DNA of 64,000 nucleotides from Plenodomus lindquistii (taxonomy: Eukaryota; Ascomycota; Dothideomycetes; Pleosporales; Leptosphaeriaceae): contig JANUWI010000009.1 of assembly GCA_025504975.1 (NCBI GenBank), positions 372,001-436,000 on the forward strand, in the 5' to 3' direction. Positions 19,248 to 31,765 of this stretch are shown one piece after another. Each line of letters starts with the position of its first letter. The first letter of the stretch is position 1. The notes under the pieces are model-generated. The model was given only the letters and a program-made list of their open reading frames with translations, had not been told where the DNA came from and made no database searches. Position numbers and translations under genes: made by a program.

Positions 19248-22200
19248 ATGGCTGCTCGTAGTAAGGCCCCTGTAATTGGCTCCGCTGGATGGATCCTCGA
19301 GGAGCGCCAGCAGTCGAATGCCCTTGTTGCGCAGGAGCTGGAGGATTTTGGCTTCTCTGTGCGCAATGAGCTGGAATGGCTCAACGAGCACATGTTCGAT
19401 ATATTCGACCATGGCAACCAGTATGCCGCCTTTTCTCATCTCCCTCGGCGCCATTCGTGCTAACATGCCGCTTCAGAAACAATCTCGAAGTCTTCAAGAC
19501 GCCGGGCAAATTACGTGGCAAGACGCCTCGCACTGCGCGCAAGAAGAATGCAGAGCCCCGTCAGGTAGCTATACGCGTTCGTAAACGCGTCTCATGTGCT
19601 AACAGCAGACAGCCGCTTGCCAGCATCGCCTCGGCCAACTCACATAGGCGCCTTAGTCCCGCCGAACTGAGCTTGAAGAACACCCTGCTGAAGAGCGCCA
19701 CCAAACCCCGATTCCTCATTGCAGAAGATGCAGAGAACACAGCGCGCATACAGTCACCTACAGCGCGCACCCCCATCGCCCGCCAACTATTCGCCAACGC
19801 GCCTGGCTCCGGCAAAGAGAACATCGAAAGCAGCATTCGTGTCGAGACCTTCGAAAAGCGCGTAGAGCTGCCCCCGACCGAGCCCTGGAGTCCTGTGCAC
19901 TCTACCCAAGACACTACCATGGCCTCCGACGATGTCTTCTCCCCACCCCAAACACAGTCTACGCAACCCACACAAGCGAATGATTCCTTCAAGAGCACCT
20001 TCGACGCGCGACGAGACACGGGTGATTCTTTCGTCTCCGCCAATGAAGCTTTCGGAAGCAGGAAAACTTCAAAAGAGGGTGTGCGCCAAAACGATGATGA
20101 AGCCATGGACGTCGACAATAGTCAGGCCATTCTTCCAAATTCTGACGCGCAGGGCACCGCTGTCCACCATGAATCAAGCTCAAATGGCGATGAAGATGAG
20201 GCCATGGAAGATATCCCGCACTTTCCAGCACCACCCCGTGTGGTTTCCGAACAGTACAGCATTTCCGCGGAAACACACGATGCGCTTGACACTGCAGGCC
20301 AGCGAACTTTGGCCCCAGAGCCCAAGAACCTTTTCGCGCCAGATCAGTCTACCACACCATCTGGTCCTCCCCCGGTCGAGGAGCTTGAGTTCGACGATAC
20401 TGTCCTCCATCATGATGTTGATGACCAAATGGACATGGAGGATGACGTACGATCTCCGTCGGATAATTCAAGCCCCATGAAGCCGCCTGTCAGGAAGAGC
20501 AGCCTCAACTTTGCATCTCTCCCGGCGCGCGAGCCATTGCTTCCGAAGAAGAGCATGGGCAACCGCGTCTCGCGCACGAGTCACCTAGATCAGGCACGGG
20601 GTCGCAACAGTCAGATGGGCCGATTCACCGGAGGTAAGAGCTTAGGTGGCTCGCAATTAGCCCATCCAGCAGAGGCAAATCATGACGACGAAATGGACAC
20701 CGACACAGAACGTCCAGAACCCCCGAGGGAAGAATCAGAAACCACCAAGATCCACAATAAAACCTCGACTCAGCGGCTGTTCGAGCGCATCAATATGCTC
20801 AAACAACAAAACGAAGCGCCAAAGCGAATCAGCCAAAACATCCAATCCTCACAGTCCTCTCAGCCACACAGCGTTGCTGTGCAACCCAAAGAGGATGTCC
20901 CTCAAGCCGAACCATCTCAGCCCTTGTACCCTACCCTACACATGGTTGAAAATGTAGACGAGGAAGATGACGACGACGACTGGATATCACCTGTGCTTAT
21001 GGCAGCACCTGTGTCCAAGACCACTAGACCGGCGCTCAGCAAGAGCCATACTGCGGGGCCCCAGCAATCGCCCCCCAAGCCCAAGCCTGCAGCGCTTACA
21101 TCAGTCTCGAATCCCGATCTTTCGTCGGCTGCTGAATCGACAACACCTGTGGGCTCCCCGACTGGAAAGAAATATATGGACGGAGCCCTCAGTGCATCTA
21201 AATCAAAGCTGTACTCAGCCTTCCGTTCTGCTAAGGAAAAGTTGATCGGTTCGAGCGCAACGAGCGCTCAGGCAAAACTGGATGCACTGAGCGAGAGCCC
21301 CAAGAGACCACAGATCACGTCACAAGAGTCAGCCGACGACATCTTCACGAGCCCGAAGAGAACAGAGAAATCTGCTGGAATCTTCTCACATATCCGCTCG
21401 CCATCAAAAGAGTCAAACAAATCGGCAAAGTCTAATAAGAGCGCCATGATGCCTGGAAGTCCTACCAAAGAAGATAGTCGTCGTACTCGCAGCTCAACAG
21501 AGCGGGAGAAGCAAAAAGAGCGAGAAACTAGGGAGAAGGACGCTAAGGAAGCGAAGCAACAGCAGCGTGCAGAAGACAGGCTCAAAGATATACGGGAGAA
21601 AGAGCAGAGTAAGGCTGCGGCACAACATCAGAAGGCTCGGGCTATCGGAGCGAAGACCCCTTCAGCAATGTCATCTCAGTCAAGCCTCCGTCAACCCACC
21701 GCCAACGGAGCGGCCAAAACACCAGTCGCGGCACCAACAGCGCCAGCAGCGCCACAACAGCCTCTGTTCCGACCTGGCCACACTCGAACGAACACAGCTT
21801 CCTCCAAAGAACAAGATGCCGACTCTGCAGACGAAATGCCACCGCCCCCCGCACCAAAGAGCTTACTGCCAACCACCAAAACCAAAGCGTCTCTTCGTGA
21901 GCCCCGGAAACTCACCAAACCCACGAGCAAGGACGCATTACCTAAGACAAAGGCACCACAGAAGATCATGGTCAACCTCAACAGCAGCACATATGGCCGA
22001 GCTCCTCCCCCAGCCCCCCGCCCAGCTCCAGTTGCAAGCAAGCCACTTCCTGTCGCTGCTCCGGTCGTCAAACCCAGCGCTCCGGCGCCCCGCCCAATCT
22101 CAGCCGCTGCAAGACCAGCTTCGGCAATGGCGGGTAAAGCAGGGACATCCAAAGCCGCACAGCCTATCGCGAAGCCGGCTGGTCCTCGACTCAACCGTGC

Positions 22201-22888
22201 ACAGACATTGGCTACCGAAAAGCCAAAAGCTCCGGCACCACCACCTCGAGCTGATCTTGGTGCTGCCCGACCCGTCTCTCGAATGCAAACGGTGCAAGAT
22301 GCCACTCGAATCAATATCCCACAGGTCAATCCGGCTAAGCCACCCAAGCGTCCGTTCCAGGGAGAGAATGACGAGACCATCCATCGCCCAGCTAAGCGAC
22401 CATCGCAACAAGCGAAGATGAACCCGATCACACCAGCCCACTCACAATTTGCAAAGGGCAAGATTCCCTTCGCAGATGCTGCTCACCCACCTCAACAACA
22501 GGCTCCTGCAATCCAATATCCGAACGGCGATGATATCAAGCTCCCGGAGATCATGACCGATTCCGAAGACGAAGACTCTGACAACGACTTTGAGCAGCCT
22601 AGTTGGGTCAACACACCCAATCTGCGCGAGATGCTAAGCAATCAGCAACTCATGGATCCAGAAGCCATTTTTGGACCCATCCCCGCTCTCGAAATGGAGA
22701 AGGTGTTCCCGAACAAGGAGCGTCATAAACGCTTCCGTGAGCGCACGAGCAGTGCTTTCTGGGCAAACGACGAGGTCACAGCAGAGGAGAAGAGGAAGGA
22801 GAAGGAGGCGAGAGAGAGACTTGTCAGAGAAGGAGCTTGGACATATAACCCTTCTCCGCTTCCAAAATCCGCGGGTCCGTCTCGGTAA
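19248..22888 (+). CDS. SLI15: INCENP/Sli15-like inner centromere protein
   Basis: The exons are 19248..19420, 19477..19564 and 19613..22888, giving 1178 residues. This is the scaffold of the chromosomal passenger complex, which places and activates Aurora kinase at centromeres and the spindle. The C-terminal IN-box (about residues 1070-1135) is clear: a WVNTPNLREML stretch, then PEAIFGPIPALEMEKVFP, KERHKRFRERTSSAFW. The TSS in this box is the family's Aurora phosphorylation site. A short conserved N-terminus (ELEDFGFSVRNELEWLNEHM) fits the survivin/borealin-binding helix. The middle is disordered with a long basic/acidic helix (EREKQKERETREKDAKEAK), like the single-alpha-helix region of INCENP. 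Intron 2 (48 nt) is a multiple of three, so its retention would add 16 residues without a stop. Confidence 0.9.
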
Positions 22889-24142
22889 ACCTACTGGGTG
22901 AGGGCCTTTGGATAACATTCACTTTGGTTCACGGTACATGATTGAGCGCTGCACATTGAATACTGGATTTGATGATTAGGCGTTTGAGCGTGGTATGGCA
23001 TTGGCCTGGTTTATAGCACGGGCTTTATTCACATTGTGTACTTATTGTACACATACACGGCGTTTTTGGGAGGGTTACTGCATCGACCTGCACGGTCGCT
23101 ATAATGAGGCGTTTTGGGCACACCACGATCGATTTCTGTTTCTGAGGATCAATCCTTTTGTATAGGCTAGTTGGTCAATCCAAGACTACGACTTTTTTTC
23201 AAGCTTCTCTGCTGCTGCTGGCGTTGTTGGATGTTGTCATCATCGTACTTTGATCTGACAATGACAAACTTGTGTGCTGGAAGATCTCAAACATAGTCTA
23301 GGCTCGATACTATATGAGTTTCGGTCCGTTGTCTAACGGAGACGGTTAGCTTGCGATACTCAGCGTCTCACGTTGAGACACACTACTGTACACAAAACAG
23401 CCCATATATCCAAGACCCTGGACCATTATTCCCGTAGATTACATATGGTCATTTGTACACACGCTTATTGCCCAAGTTACCAGGATTCTATGAGTTCCAG
23501 ACCCTCGCAGCCGTGCTTACCTTGAAAATGTTCATCTTACATCATCATCGTCGTCGTCGCCTGTACAGATTGAGATGAATGGTGGCAATACCGAGGTGGA
23601 CTCGAAGAAAATACTCTCATGACATGATAGATTCTTGAGTCTTGGATAGAATTTGTTTGTCATGATCTCCTGCCTTTTGTTTCTATAAAGACCAGATGAT
23701 TTGTAAGTTTACATGTTCAAAGTGCCGTGAACAGCGCGTGAGGACCCCTGAGAGCAGCTCCATCCTAGCGCCACAGCGCCTATGACATCAAGATGATCAA
23801 TTCTTTCAAGTGAGAACGTTGACCAGATTAAAATTGCGTATATGAATCATCAAAGTCGTATTATATTGGTATCGCTAAAGATCATTGCAAAGTGCGCCAG
23901 CAATCCATATGCTTGTGCTTGTGTCGGTATTTCCCATTCCAGTCCCTTCCATTCAGATCTAGCATCGGTGCATCAAGCACGATGTATCCATCATGTTCAT
24001 TATACACATATCTTTGCACCAGGCAACCCATCATCTCGACACTGGTTTCGATGTTGTTGCGCCCAACTCAGATGTCGCCATGATCCGTCCGTGTATTCCA
24101 AGACGAGTCGGAATAGACGTTGCAGCTATCCTCTGAGGTATT
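22889..24142. other. Convergent intergenic region
   Basis: This lies between INCENP and the minus-strand Nce102 gene, so mostly 3' flanks. The first part is T-rich. I see no supported gene or repeat. Confidence 0.45.
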
Positions 24143-24763
24143 CTAAACCTGGCTCATGGCGGGACCACCACGACGTATGCCACCACGGAGGTTGGCACCG
24201 GAGCCGCGGCCAGCCATGAAATTGAGGATGAGGGTGGCGACGAAGGCGGCCCAGCCGAACCACAGAAAGGCGCAGGTAGCTTGTGCCTGACGGCAGTTCT
24301 GTTCGTAGCTGCCAGAGCTATTGGTGACGCCGTTGGAGCGGGTGTATGACTGGGCATGTTAGCAATGTGGTGTCAGCCGAAGTGCGTATGGGGCGACATA
24401 CCTCATTGGAGCAGCTGTGTGCGCCCAGATACGCGGGGAGGGCGACGGCGGCGCAAAAGCCGAAGAGCACGCTCAGAGCATCCAAGCCGATGTCGACAAT
24501 GGGGATGCTGAACTTGTCCATGAGGGATGTGGGGAGAAAGTAGAGCAGCGAGAAGAGCCAGAAGACGCCCACGAAGAGGGAGTAGTTGACGATGGAATGG
24601 ACGCCATTGTCGGCGCGCGCAATGTTGTTACCCATCAAGGCAACGACGAGGACGGCGCAGAAGAGCTGGCGTTTGTTAGATGTGTGGTGCAATGCATTGG
24701 GGTTGTTGGATGGGCACACACCTGGAACAGGCGCAGGCCCGTCGAGACTGCTTTTGACACCAT
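24143..24763 (-). CDS. NCE102: Nce102-like MARVEL domain membrane protein
   Basis: Three exons, 24722..24763, 24402..24665 and 24143..24349 on the minus strand, give 170 residues, close to the 173 of the yeast protein. Introns are 56 and 52 nt. Nce102 works at the plasma membrane in eisosomes (membrane compartment of Can1), senses sphingolipids and was first named for non-classical export. Four membrane segments are visible: LFCAVLVVALMG, YSLFVGVFWLFSLLYF, LDALSVLFGFCAAVAL and CAFLWFGWAAFVATLIL. Family hallmarks are AHSCSNESY in the second loop, CRQAQAT before the last helix, and a C-terminal SQV. The short first exon encodes MVSKAVSTGLRLFQ. Confidence 0.92.
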
Positions 24764-27700
24764 GTTGCTGGTGTTGTGTAGAAGCTGTGGGGTGGAGTAA
24801 TGCGATGGATGAGGCGGACGAAGCTATGCACGCTTCAGGACGTGCAGCGGAGCAGGAAGCGGGATGCGGGCTGGCGATGGGGTCTGTGAGGTGGGAAGCG
24901 AGCAAAAGGTGAAGTGGCGATCTGCTGCAGGAACTCTGGCTGGGGATATAGGTCAGCGGGAAACAGTGGGTAGCGCCTGCACTGCTGCAGTACGTATGGC
25001 AGAGCAACTCGTCATAGGCGGGTAGGCGGGCGGCGGGCACGACGTCATTCCGGGCCCTTTTTCATCCCATTGGTTTTGCGCCAAGTGCTCCGTCCGGATC
25101 GGGACTTGCCTTGTATCGACGACGGCGATCGCTTTGTTCGACGACGCGCGCAGTGTGCAATCTGTGCTAGATGGACAATGCCAGCTCGACCGAGGTGCAG
25201 CAGTCGCAGTATTTATCAACCCCCGTTACCATGGGAGTCGTAAGACAGAGGCTGTGATCTGTTACCCGCGTCTCCCGTAGACTTCGTTGCGCAGCAACAC
25301 CACCGGCGACGCACGTCGGCGCAGGGATCCGGCGTCAGCACCAGTCCAAGACCCGTCAACATGCTACCTTTGCTCCGACCCCGAGCTACTGCACTTTGCT
25401 ACGTAACGCCCCCATGTGTATGACATGTGTAGACGTCTAGAATCTCTATGATCCAGGCGCCGCGGAATCAAACTCTGGACAACATGAAGTCAGAGTGTCG
25501 TTATGGTGTACGACTACTCTAGCTCCCCGGATCGACGTGATGATCGTCATCGTTGACGCTGCACCTGGTGGTCTGTGTGAGGTTTGCATGATAATTTCAT
25601 GGGGCGCCGACCAGTTAGCTTGCTTGGACGAGCCGTTACAAAGTCGACCGCGGGCATGAGCCTTGTGTCTGTACGTCGACTTTAGTCTGGGCCTTTCTGA
25701 GGCATGCACACAATTTTCCCGACACTTGGAATGGCAAGATGATTGTATAAAGGAAGTTTGAATTCATGAAATACCCCCATTCTCTACATAGTATATCCAG
25801 CCCGTATCTGTATTGCAAAGACAAGAATCTCAGTCTAGGCGACTTTTGAAGGCGGGTCGACGTAAACACCCATCACCGCCGAAGCAGGAGGGTATCGCCA
25901 TCGATTGATCTTCGACTTTCAATCAACTGCAGCAACTATGTGCATGCGGTCCACCACGCCCCCTTATACCATTGATGGCTATGAGAGTGCGCTGTATAGT
26001 CGTGACTTGTTGTATGATGAGGCAGAGCGTCAGCGTCGCATCCATAGATTCCACGTCAGGCCTGACACCCCAAAACCTTAGCACACCCTGTTATACGTGC
26101 GTACCGTAATCAGTTTACAGTCTCAACTTCAAGGCCTTGAGAAGAGGTGAGATGCACAGTTCCAGTCTCAAAGTCTCACCATGTGTCATTGATCACCCTG
26201 TATACGACGCGCCTCGCTAAATATTCGTCCTTGGTGTGTGCTGCTCCCTAATTCCCTAGGCAGCGCCATGGTTGTGGTTGTTGTAGACGTAGGATGGAAG
26301 ATACGACCTGTGTAAGTCTGCGGTGATTCTAGGCCACAATACGCACATAGCCCTGCGAAGCTAGGAGAGCCTAGGTCGGGGTATGGAGTCGCAATCAACG
26401 TGTTCGTCGGCGGTCTTGGTTGGCTTCTGAGACTCTCAGAGTGGTGCGCGGGGGTGGAGAGCAGCGAGTGGAGAGGCTGTCGAAAGGCGAGGAGACTACA
26501 ATGCGGAGCATCATTCTGTGGCCTGTGTGCGGGTAAATTGTATTGGCTTAGGTGCCTGACTGGGGCGCGCTATGTGAGCTTTTCGTTGCTGGAATCTTCA
26601 AGCACGTCTAAAAGTATGCAGTGGTGCCACCCGTGGCAGGAGAACTAGCAAAAAGACGGACTTGCCGTGGGTTTGAATATCGAATCCAAGGTTAGTGTGG
26701 GGGGAAATGCTGCGTAGACAACCGGTGTTGGGAGTTTTGTGTGATCTGCATGGAACCTGAACCTAGTGGGGGGCCTGGTTGGGAGGGAGATAGACTATGC
26801 TACATGTCAACAAACGGTGACGGGTATGCAAGGCCGAGTGGGGAATGAGGAAGCTCGCGCTTGAGGGACGTAGCAGTGAAATCTGTAGGAAGACATCGGA
26901 GAAACCTAACCCCCGAACCTTCAGGGCTGTGTCTGTGCGAGAAGGAGAAAGCTGCCACGTGCATTGTGTGAGCATAGCTCTTGCCTAAGCTTTGCATAGT
27001 GAGCTGTTTGTTAATGTGAATGGCAATGGCGGTGGGAAAGCTGCACGGTCTCTGCAATGGTCCATAGCCTTTGCCTCCTCAGGATCCAAACAGCCAGCTC
27101 CACTCTCCAGACAACCGCTGGGATACTCTTTTGTACCCCTGGATCAAAGGTAAAGGGAACAGAGGCAGGGTACTGCTGACCCTTGAGAGTGTCGAGGCTG
27201 GCGTACGAGGTCAAGATGGCCTTTCTCTCGAGTAGGGCTGGGGTTGCCGCGATGTTGCCTTGAGCTCGACTATGGCCCAACCACCTCCGACTTCCGCCAC
27301 ATGCACCGCCACGTGCAGATCAACTCTTCAAGGCTCTCCGCCTATAAGAGCACCACGACATAAGGCACCACAAGCATGGAAGTGTTTGCCGAAGAGCGTA
27401 TATGCGCGCCTATGGCCAGATGCTGACTGAACCCCTTGTGACAGGACTGTCACGCGCAACCGATCGGAGGCACGCCGCTCACGCCACAAAATGTTCCAGC
27501 TCTTGACACCAAGTCGACTTCATCTGCTTTCTTTGCTACCAGAAGCACTATCGGCACTGTAGCACCCCTCCTGCGCAGAGGGACAGCAAGGTCATCCCGA
27601 TCTCCACCTCCGCGGAGATGGAACAGTCCCAACCGCATCGGTTTTCCCTATGACGCGTTATGATAGTGGATACACAACACCAGGAAGACTTCGAGTAACT

Positions 27701-30700
27701 GGGGGTCATCGCCCATACTATGATTCGATCACGTCAGTATGCGCTACAGGGCAGACGTATTGTCAGCAGCCGACATTCGTGTACTAGACCGCCAGCTATT
27801 CGGGATTCGGAGCACACTATCGGGTGGCCATCCGTACCAAATCATACAAAAGAGGAGGAAGCTGATCTTTGCAAGAGCTGGGGGTCAACCGAGATGCAGG
27901 AAGATCTCGAGTATACTTGCGCATATGCAATGAATGCTTAGACACCAGACTAGTCGAGTCGAATACACTCGACGAAAACTCTTTTTCATGAAATGTGGCA
28001 TGGGAATGGATGCTTTGCACAGCTAGCTATCGTTCACGGCCACATGCGCAAGTGCGATATGCACTGGGGTTACCCGCAAAGCTTGGCTGTTCAGATGAGC
28101 ACCGAAAGTCATGCAAGAGAATGCGGGGTTGATGGACATACCCTCAGCTTCAAGCCGGCACTTTGCAGCATGGAGAGTGATCTCTACGAGCAGTACGCTG
28201 TACAAACGTGCTCAGTACACTGCAAAGATGCGTTAGTCGTACGTGTTGAACCAACGTCTGTGCAAAAGCATGCCAGGCGAACCTGTCAGGAGACTCGCGC
28301 ACCATCGCAAGTAGCCTCAGGAACGCTTTGCCATCCTAAGTGGTCGTACCAATGGCAATATCAAGGCGAATGAGAATGGCCCAGGAGGGCGGGCAGGATT
28401 TGCCGACAGGTTCTCTGTGCCGATTGGGCTTGTTGCAGCAGCCTTGAGCAGCTAAGACGCTGGTCGTGCTGTGCGAGGTTGTCTTGAAGCGCGTGATCGC
28501 CTCTTATCCATCCTAGGGCTGAGAGGGCGGGTCTTCTGCTTGGAGTCGATTTGCTACATACCCACAGCCCAGCTAGGGCCCGTCTGATGGCGTGCAGCAA
28601 GCACAAGGCCTTGAGAGAGATGGCATGTCCCCCGTCGGGCCTATCCGAGTCCAGACGGAAAATTGAGGGGTTTTGTCAAGCAACCCTGCGTACAAGGGCT
28701 AGCGCCTCGTCGATCGACGGCTGAGAAGCGCGAACGAGACGGGAGTAAGTCGGTCGCTGATGGGAACCAGATGGATGAGGAGATGGAAAGAGGGTTACGT
28801 GAAGTTTGACGGGGCCCGATGATTCGACGAGGCAGCCCTGTCCGCGGCACGCCTCCCCCCCAACAGCGCAGCCAATTTGCAGGTGTTCGCCTGAAGCATG
28901 CACGGCTAGCCACAGTCGGCCTGGTCGTCTCCGCATTTTCCTGCGCAGCGACCCTCTCAAGCCCCTGATCCTTGGCCAGCAGTGTGAGATGCAGAAGCCT
29001 CAAAGGCGTTGGGTGTCTGCGTGCTTGACTCTCATCTGTTCCTCTGTAATGAGTGTCTTGCTTCGACGATCTCACTCTGTCTCTGACAGCCAACCATCGA
29101 ACCCCGGACCGCCATCAGCTGGTTGCGTGTCTGTTGCTGTCTATTCCTCTCCTGATCTGACAACGCGTGCGGAGCTACAGGGTGTGTCTGCCGCGTCTTT
29201 TCTCCCAACGTTTCGAACCATTGCCAAGACGAAACCCTCCAGCTGGCAGTCTGGCCGTCGTGCGCTTTGTCCTCTTCGTTCATCCTTTCCCCTCTGTCGC
29301 TTGGGAGACAGGGCGACGATGAACTTTTTCTAGTTGTTGTATGTTGATCTCCTGAACACTGGCACTCGACACACGGCACGGCTGGAACTTGAAGCGTGGC
29401 GCTTGCTTCCCCACACTCAGCTTCCGGGAGCCTTTTCGGCGATCCTAGACTTGTGCGTCTCTATGCGCGTCCACGCATGCCAGAGTGTATAGTGTTCTTG
29501 TTCAATATTCTCCGCGAAAACGAGTAGGGATAGACTGGTTCAAGAATTCGGTGCTTGGTCTGCGTTTCTGAGGTACGTCGGCGTCTGACAGAGGACATTT
29601 GTAGGCAAGACATGGCATCGCCTGAGCTGACCCTGCTGCCAGTTGATCTTCTGGGTATATTTGTTTGTATAGAGCGCACCGCCTTTGTCGTGGAATAGAG
29701 ATTGTCTGGTATGTTCCCGCGCCCCGCAACGTGCCTCCGCATCTTCGGTCGGTCTTGTAATAGCGCGAGCAGACTGCCGCTGCCGAATGTTGGTGGAGCT
29801 GGAGGAGGCTGCATTATGTGCGAGGATATGTGTACTGACGAGGCTCGATAGGGTATATTGCTGGTCCTTTCGATAGACTTGCCTGGGGCTTCGTTCTCCA
29901 AACTCGCGTAATTCCGATAGACATTATCCTGTTCTACAGGTAAGCAAAGTCACGATTCTCTCCTTACTCGGTGTCTGGCTGCCAACTTGCTGTGTTTCTT
30001 TCTTCCATGTCTGGGCTTGAGGTGGTCCAACGTGTGTTGGTAGGGTGCCGGGGTCGGTGCCGGATGAGGCTGTCGGGAGTATCCTGTGGCAGGCTCCAGG
30101 TTGTCTCCACCCCACCAACGAGTATAGGAACAGGTATGCTCGCTCTGGGACAGACGCTGGACATCCTGGGAGAGTGTCGGTGTATGTGCTGGTATGGGCC
30201 ATGTGAGCGTTTGAGGGTCGAGCCTGGGGCTGCCACCAATCATGCTGCTGGGCTCACGATGGGGGCATATCAGCGCTGCTGCGCACACTTGGGAACAGGC
30301 CATTTCAGCGGTGGACCAGACTCTTGTTGCATTTATTTCGTATTTCCTACCATCTTCGAGCAACCTCTGCATGCGCATTGCTAAGACGCATTCTGCGAAG
30401 CAGTAATACCCAATTTCCTGTGCGAGGTGCTCCTACCTCCTGCATCCTCGACGACGAACATACCAAAAGCGTCAACGCGGCACTCGAGCCACACCTGGCC
30501 GCCACCGCCTTCTCCACCCATTGTTGGCCCTCCAAACCCCGCATAAGGTGTGCCTGCCTCCCTTCTCTCCTCCTTTCCTCCTTTCTTCCCTCCACCCAAC
30601 CACACCATACCGCGGGGTTTCTCTGCTTTGCCCGTGTGCGGCACTACCACCCATTCAGTTCATTCCTACCTCGCAGTCGGCCTCTCTGGTACATTGAGAG

Positions 30701-31690
30701 GGCCGCCAGCGTCTACGTGGCTAACAGTAGCGACTGTAGACGCACACTTTCCAGAGGCTGCCATCTTTGGTTCCCCCATAACGGACTTACGCTTCCTCAT
30801 ACTTCGGTCAAGGAAAGCAGTTGCTCTTCACAAGCTGCTGCGCTTTTGCACCAGCGAATCCAGCTTTTAGGGATTGTTGCTGGTTTACCCTCCAGTGGTG
30901 GTGACAGTTTCCGTCATTCATTCAACTCCACGGTATGTCAGTCACAGCCTCACGCCAGCATGCATGAATTACAGCGTCAGCAACACTTGGGAACCAACGA
31001 TCTTCTCGCTCTGTTACTTGTACCTCCTGTGACATCTCTAGCGGCGTGAATCCTCGTCAGCTACCCGGCCCAAAGCATGATTTTGCACAGAGCACGGAGA
31101 GGCAGCCTTAATCTTTTCACTCGACTTGCTAACATCATTTCACAGGTCTGCCATCATAGCGCTTCCAGTGGCACCACTTCGTCCATCACACACGACCGTC
31201 GCCGATTGTTCATCGAGCTAGACGCAACATCTTGCTTAGAGTCGGGCCATCTTCCTCACCTTACACCATCTTTCCTTCCAACCCTCTCTACTTTACAGGT
31301 ATGTCTACGTCTTATCTTGCTAGCATGTTCCAAACTGCTGTCCTACCCTCAAGAAAAGGGGCATAACGTATGGTTGAGTTTTCGATGACCGCAATCGACA
31401 CACCCACGACTCTACCTTTACCATCTAAATACGCTCTTACTTGCCTCACTCTAAGTGTCTTGCGGCCACCGCTTTTCCTGAACTTGTCCGTGCTAACGAC
31501 TAGCGTGATTGCCTGCGTAGGTGACCTAGACTTCCGGACATATACAATTCCTAGACTCTCTATCTTCCTACATACCCCTTAGCAGTGTACAACATCTACA
31601 CTGTGCAACACATACATCTTCGTGGTGGAGATACTGTGTGTGTAGTTGCGACTCAGTTCACTGCCATCCCTACTCAATCTAGACAGCAAG
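24764..31690. other. Long gene-poor region (about 6.9 kb)
   Basis: I find no protein gene with family support or a consistent exon chain on either strand. Open frames here are short and read unlike proteins. The last 1.4 kb (30.3-31.7 kb) is C/T-rich with several donor/acceptor-like sites, for instance AG|GTATGT at 31298-31304, and could be a long spliced 5' leader of the PSP1 gene. The rest may hold regulatory DNA or noncoding RNA, with nothing I can define. Confidence 0.45.
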
Positions 31691-31745
31691 GTAAGCTTCT
31701 CCGATCCACTTTGCAATTGCGAATCAACGCGCTGACACTGAGCAG
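31691..31745 (+). other. Likely 5' UTR intron of the PSP1 gene
   Basis: A 55-nt segment begins GTAAGC, carries GCTGACAC near its end and finishes GAGCAG, 20 bases before the ATG at 31766. It matches the coding-region introns of this window. Confidence 0.6.
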
Positions 31746-31765
31746 ACGAGAACGTAGACAGCAAC

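Noticed and set aside
28641..29093. 150-codon minus-strand frame in the gene-poor region
   Set aside because: Composition is Arg/Pro/Ser noise with no domain, no splice extension and no flanking support.
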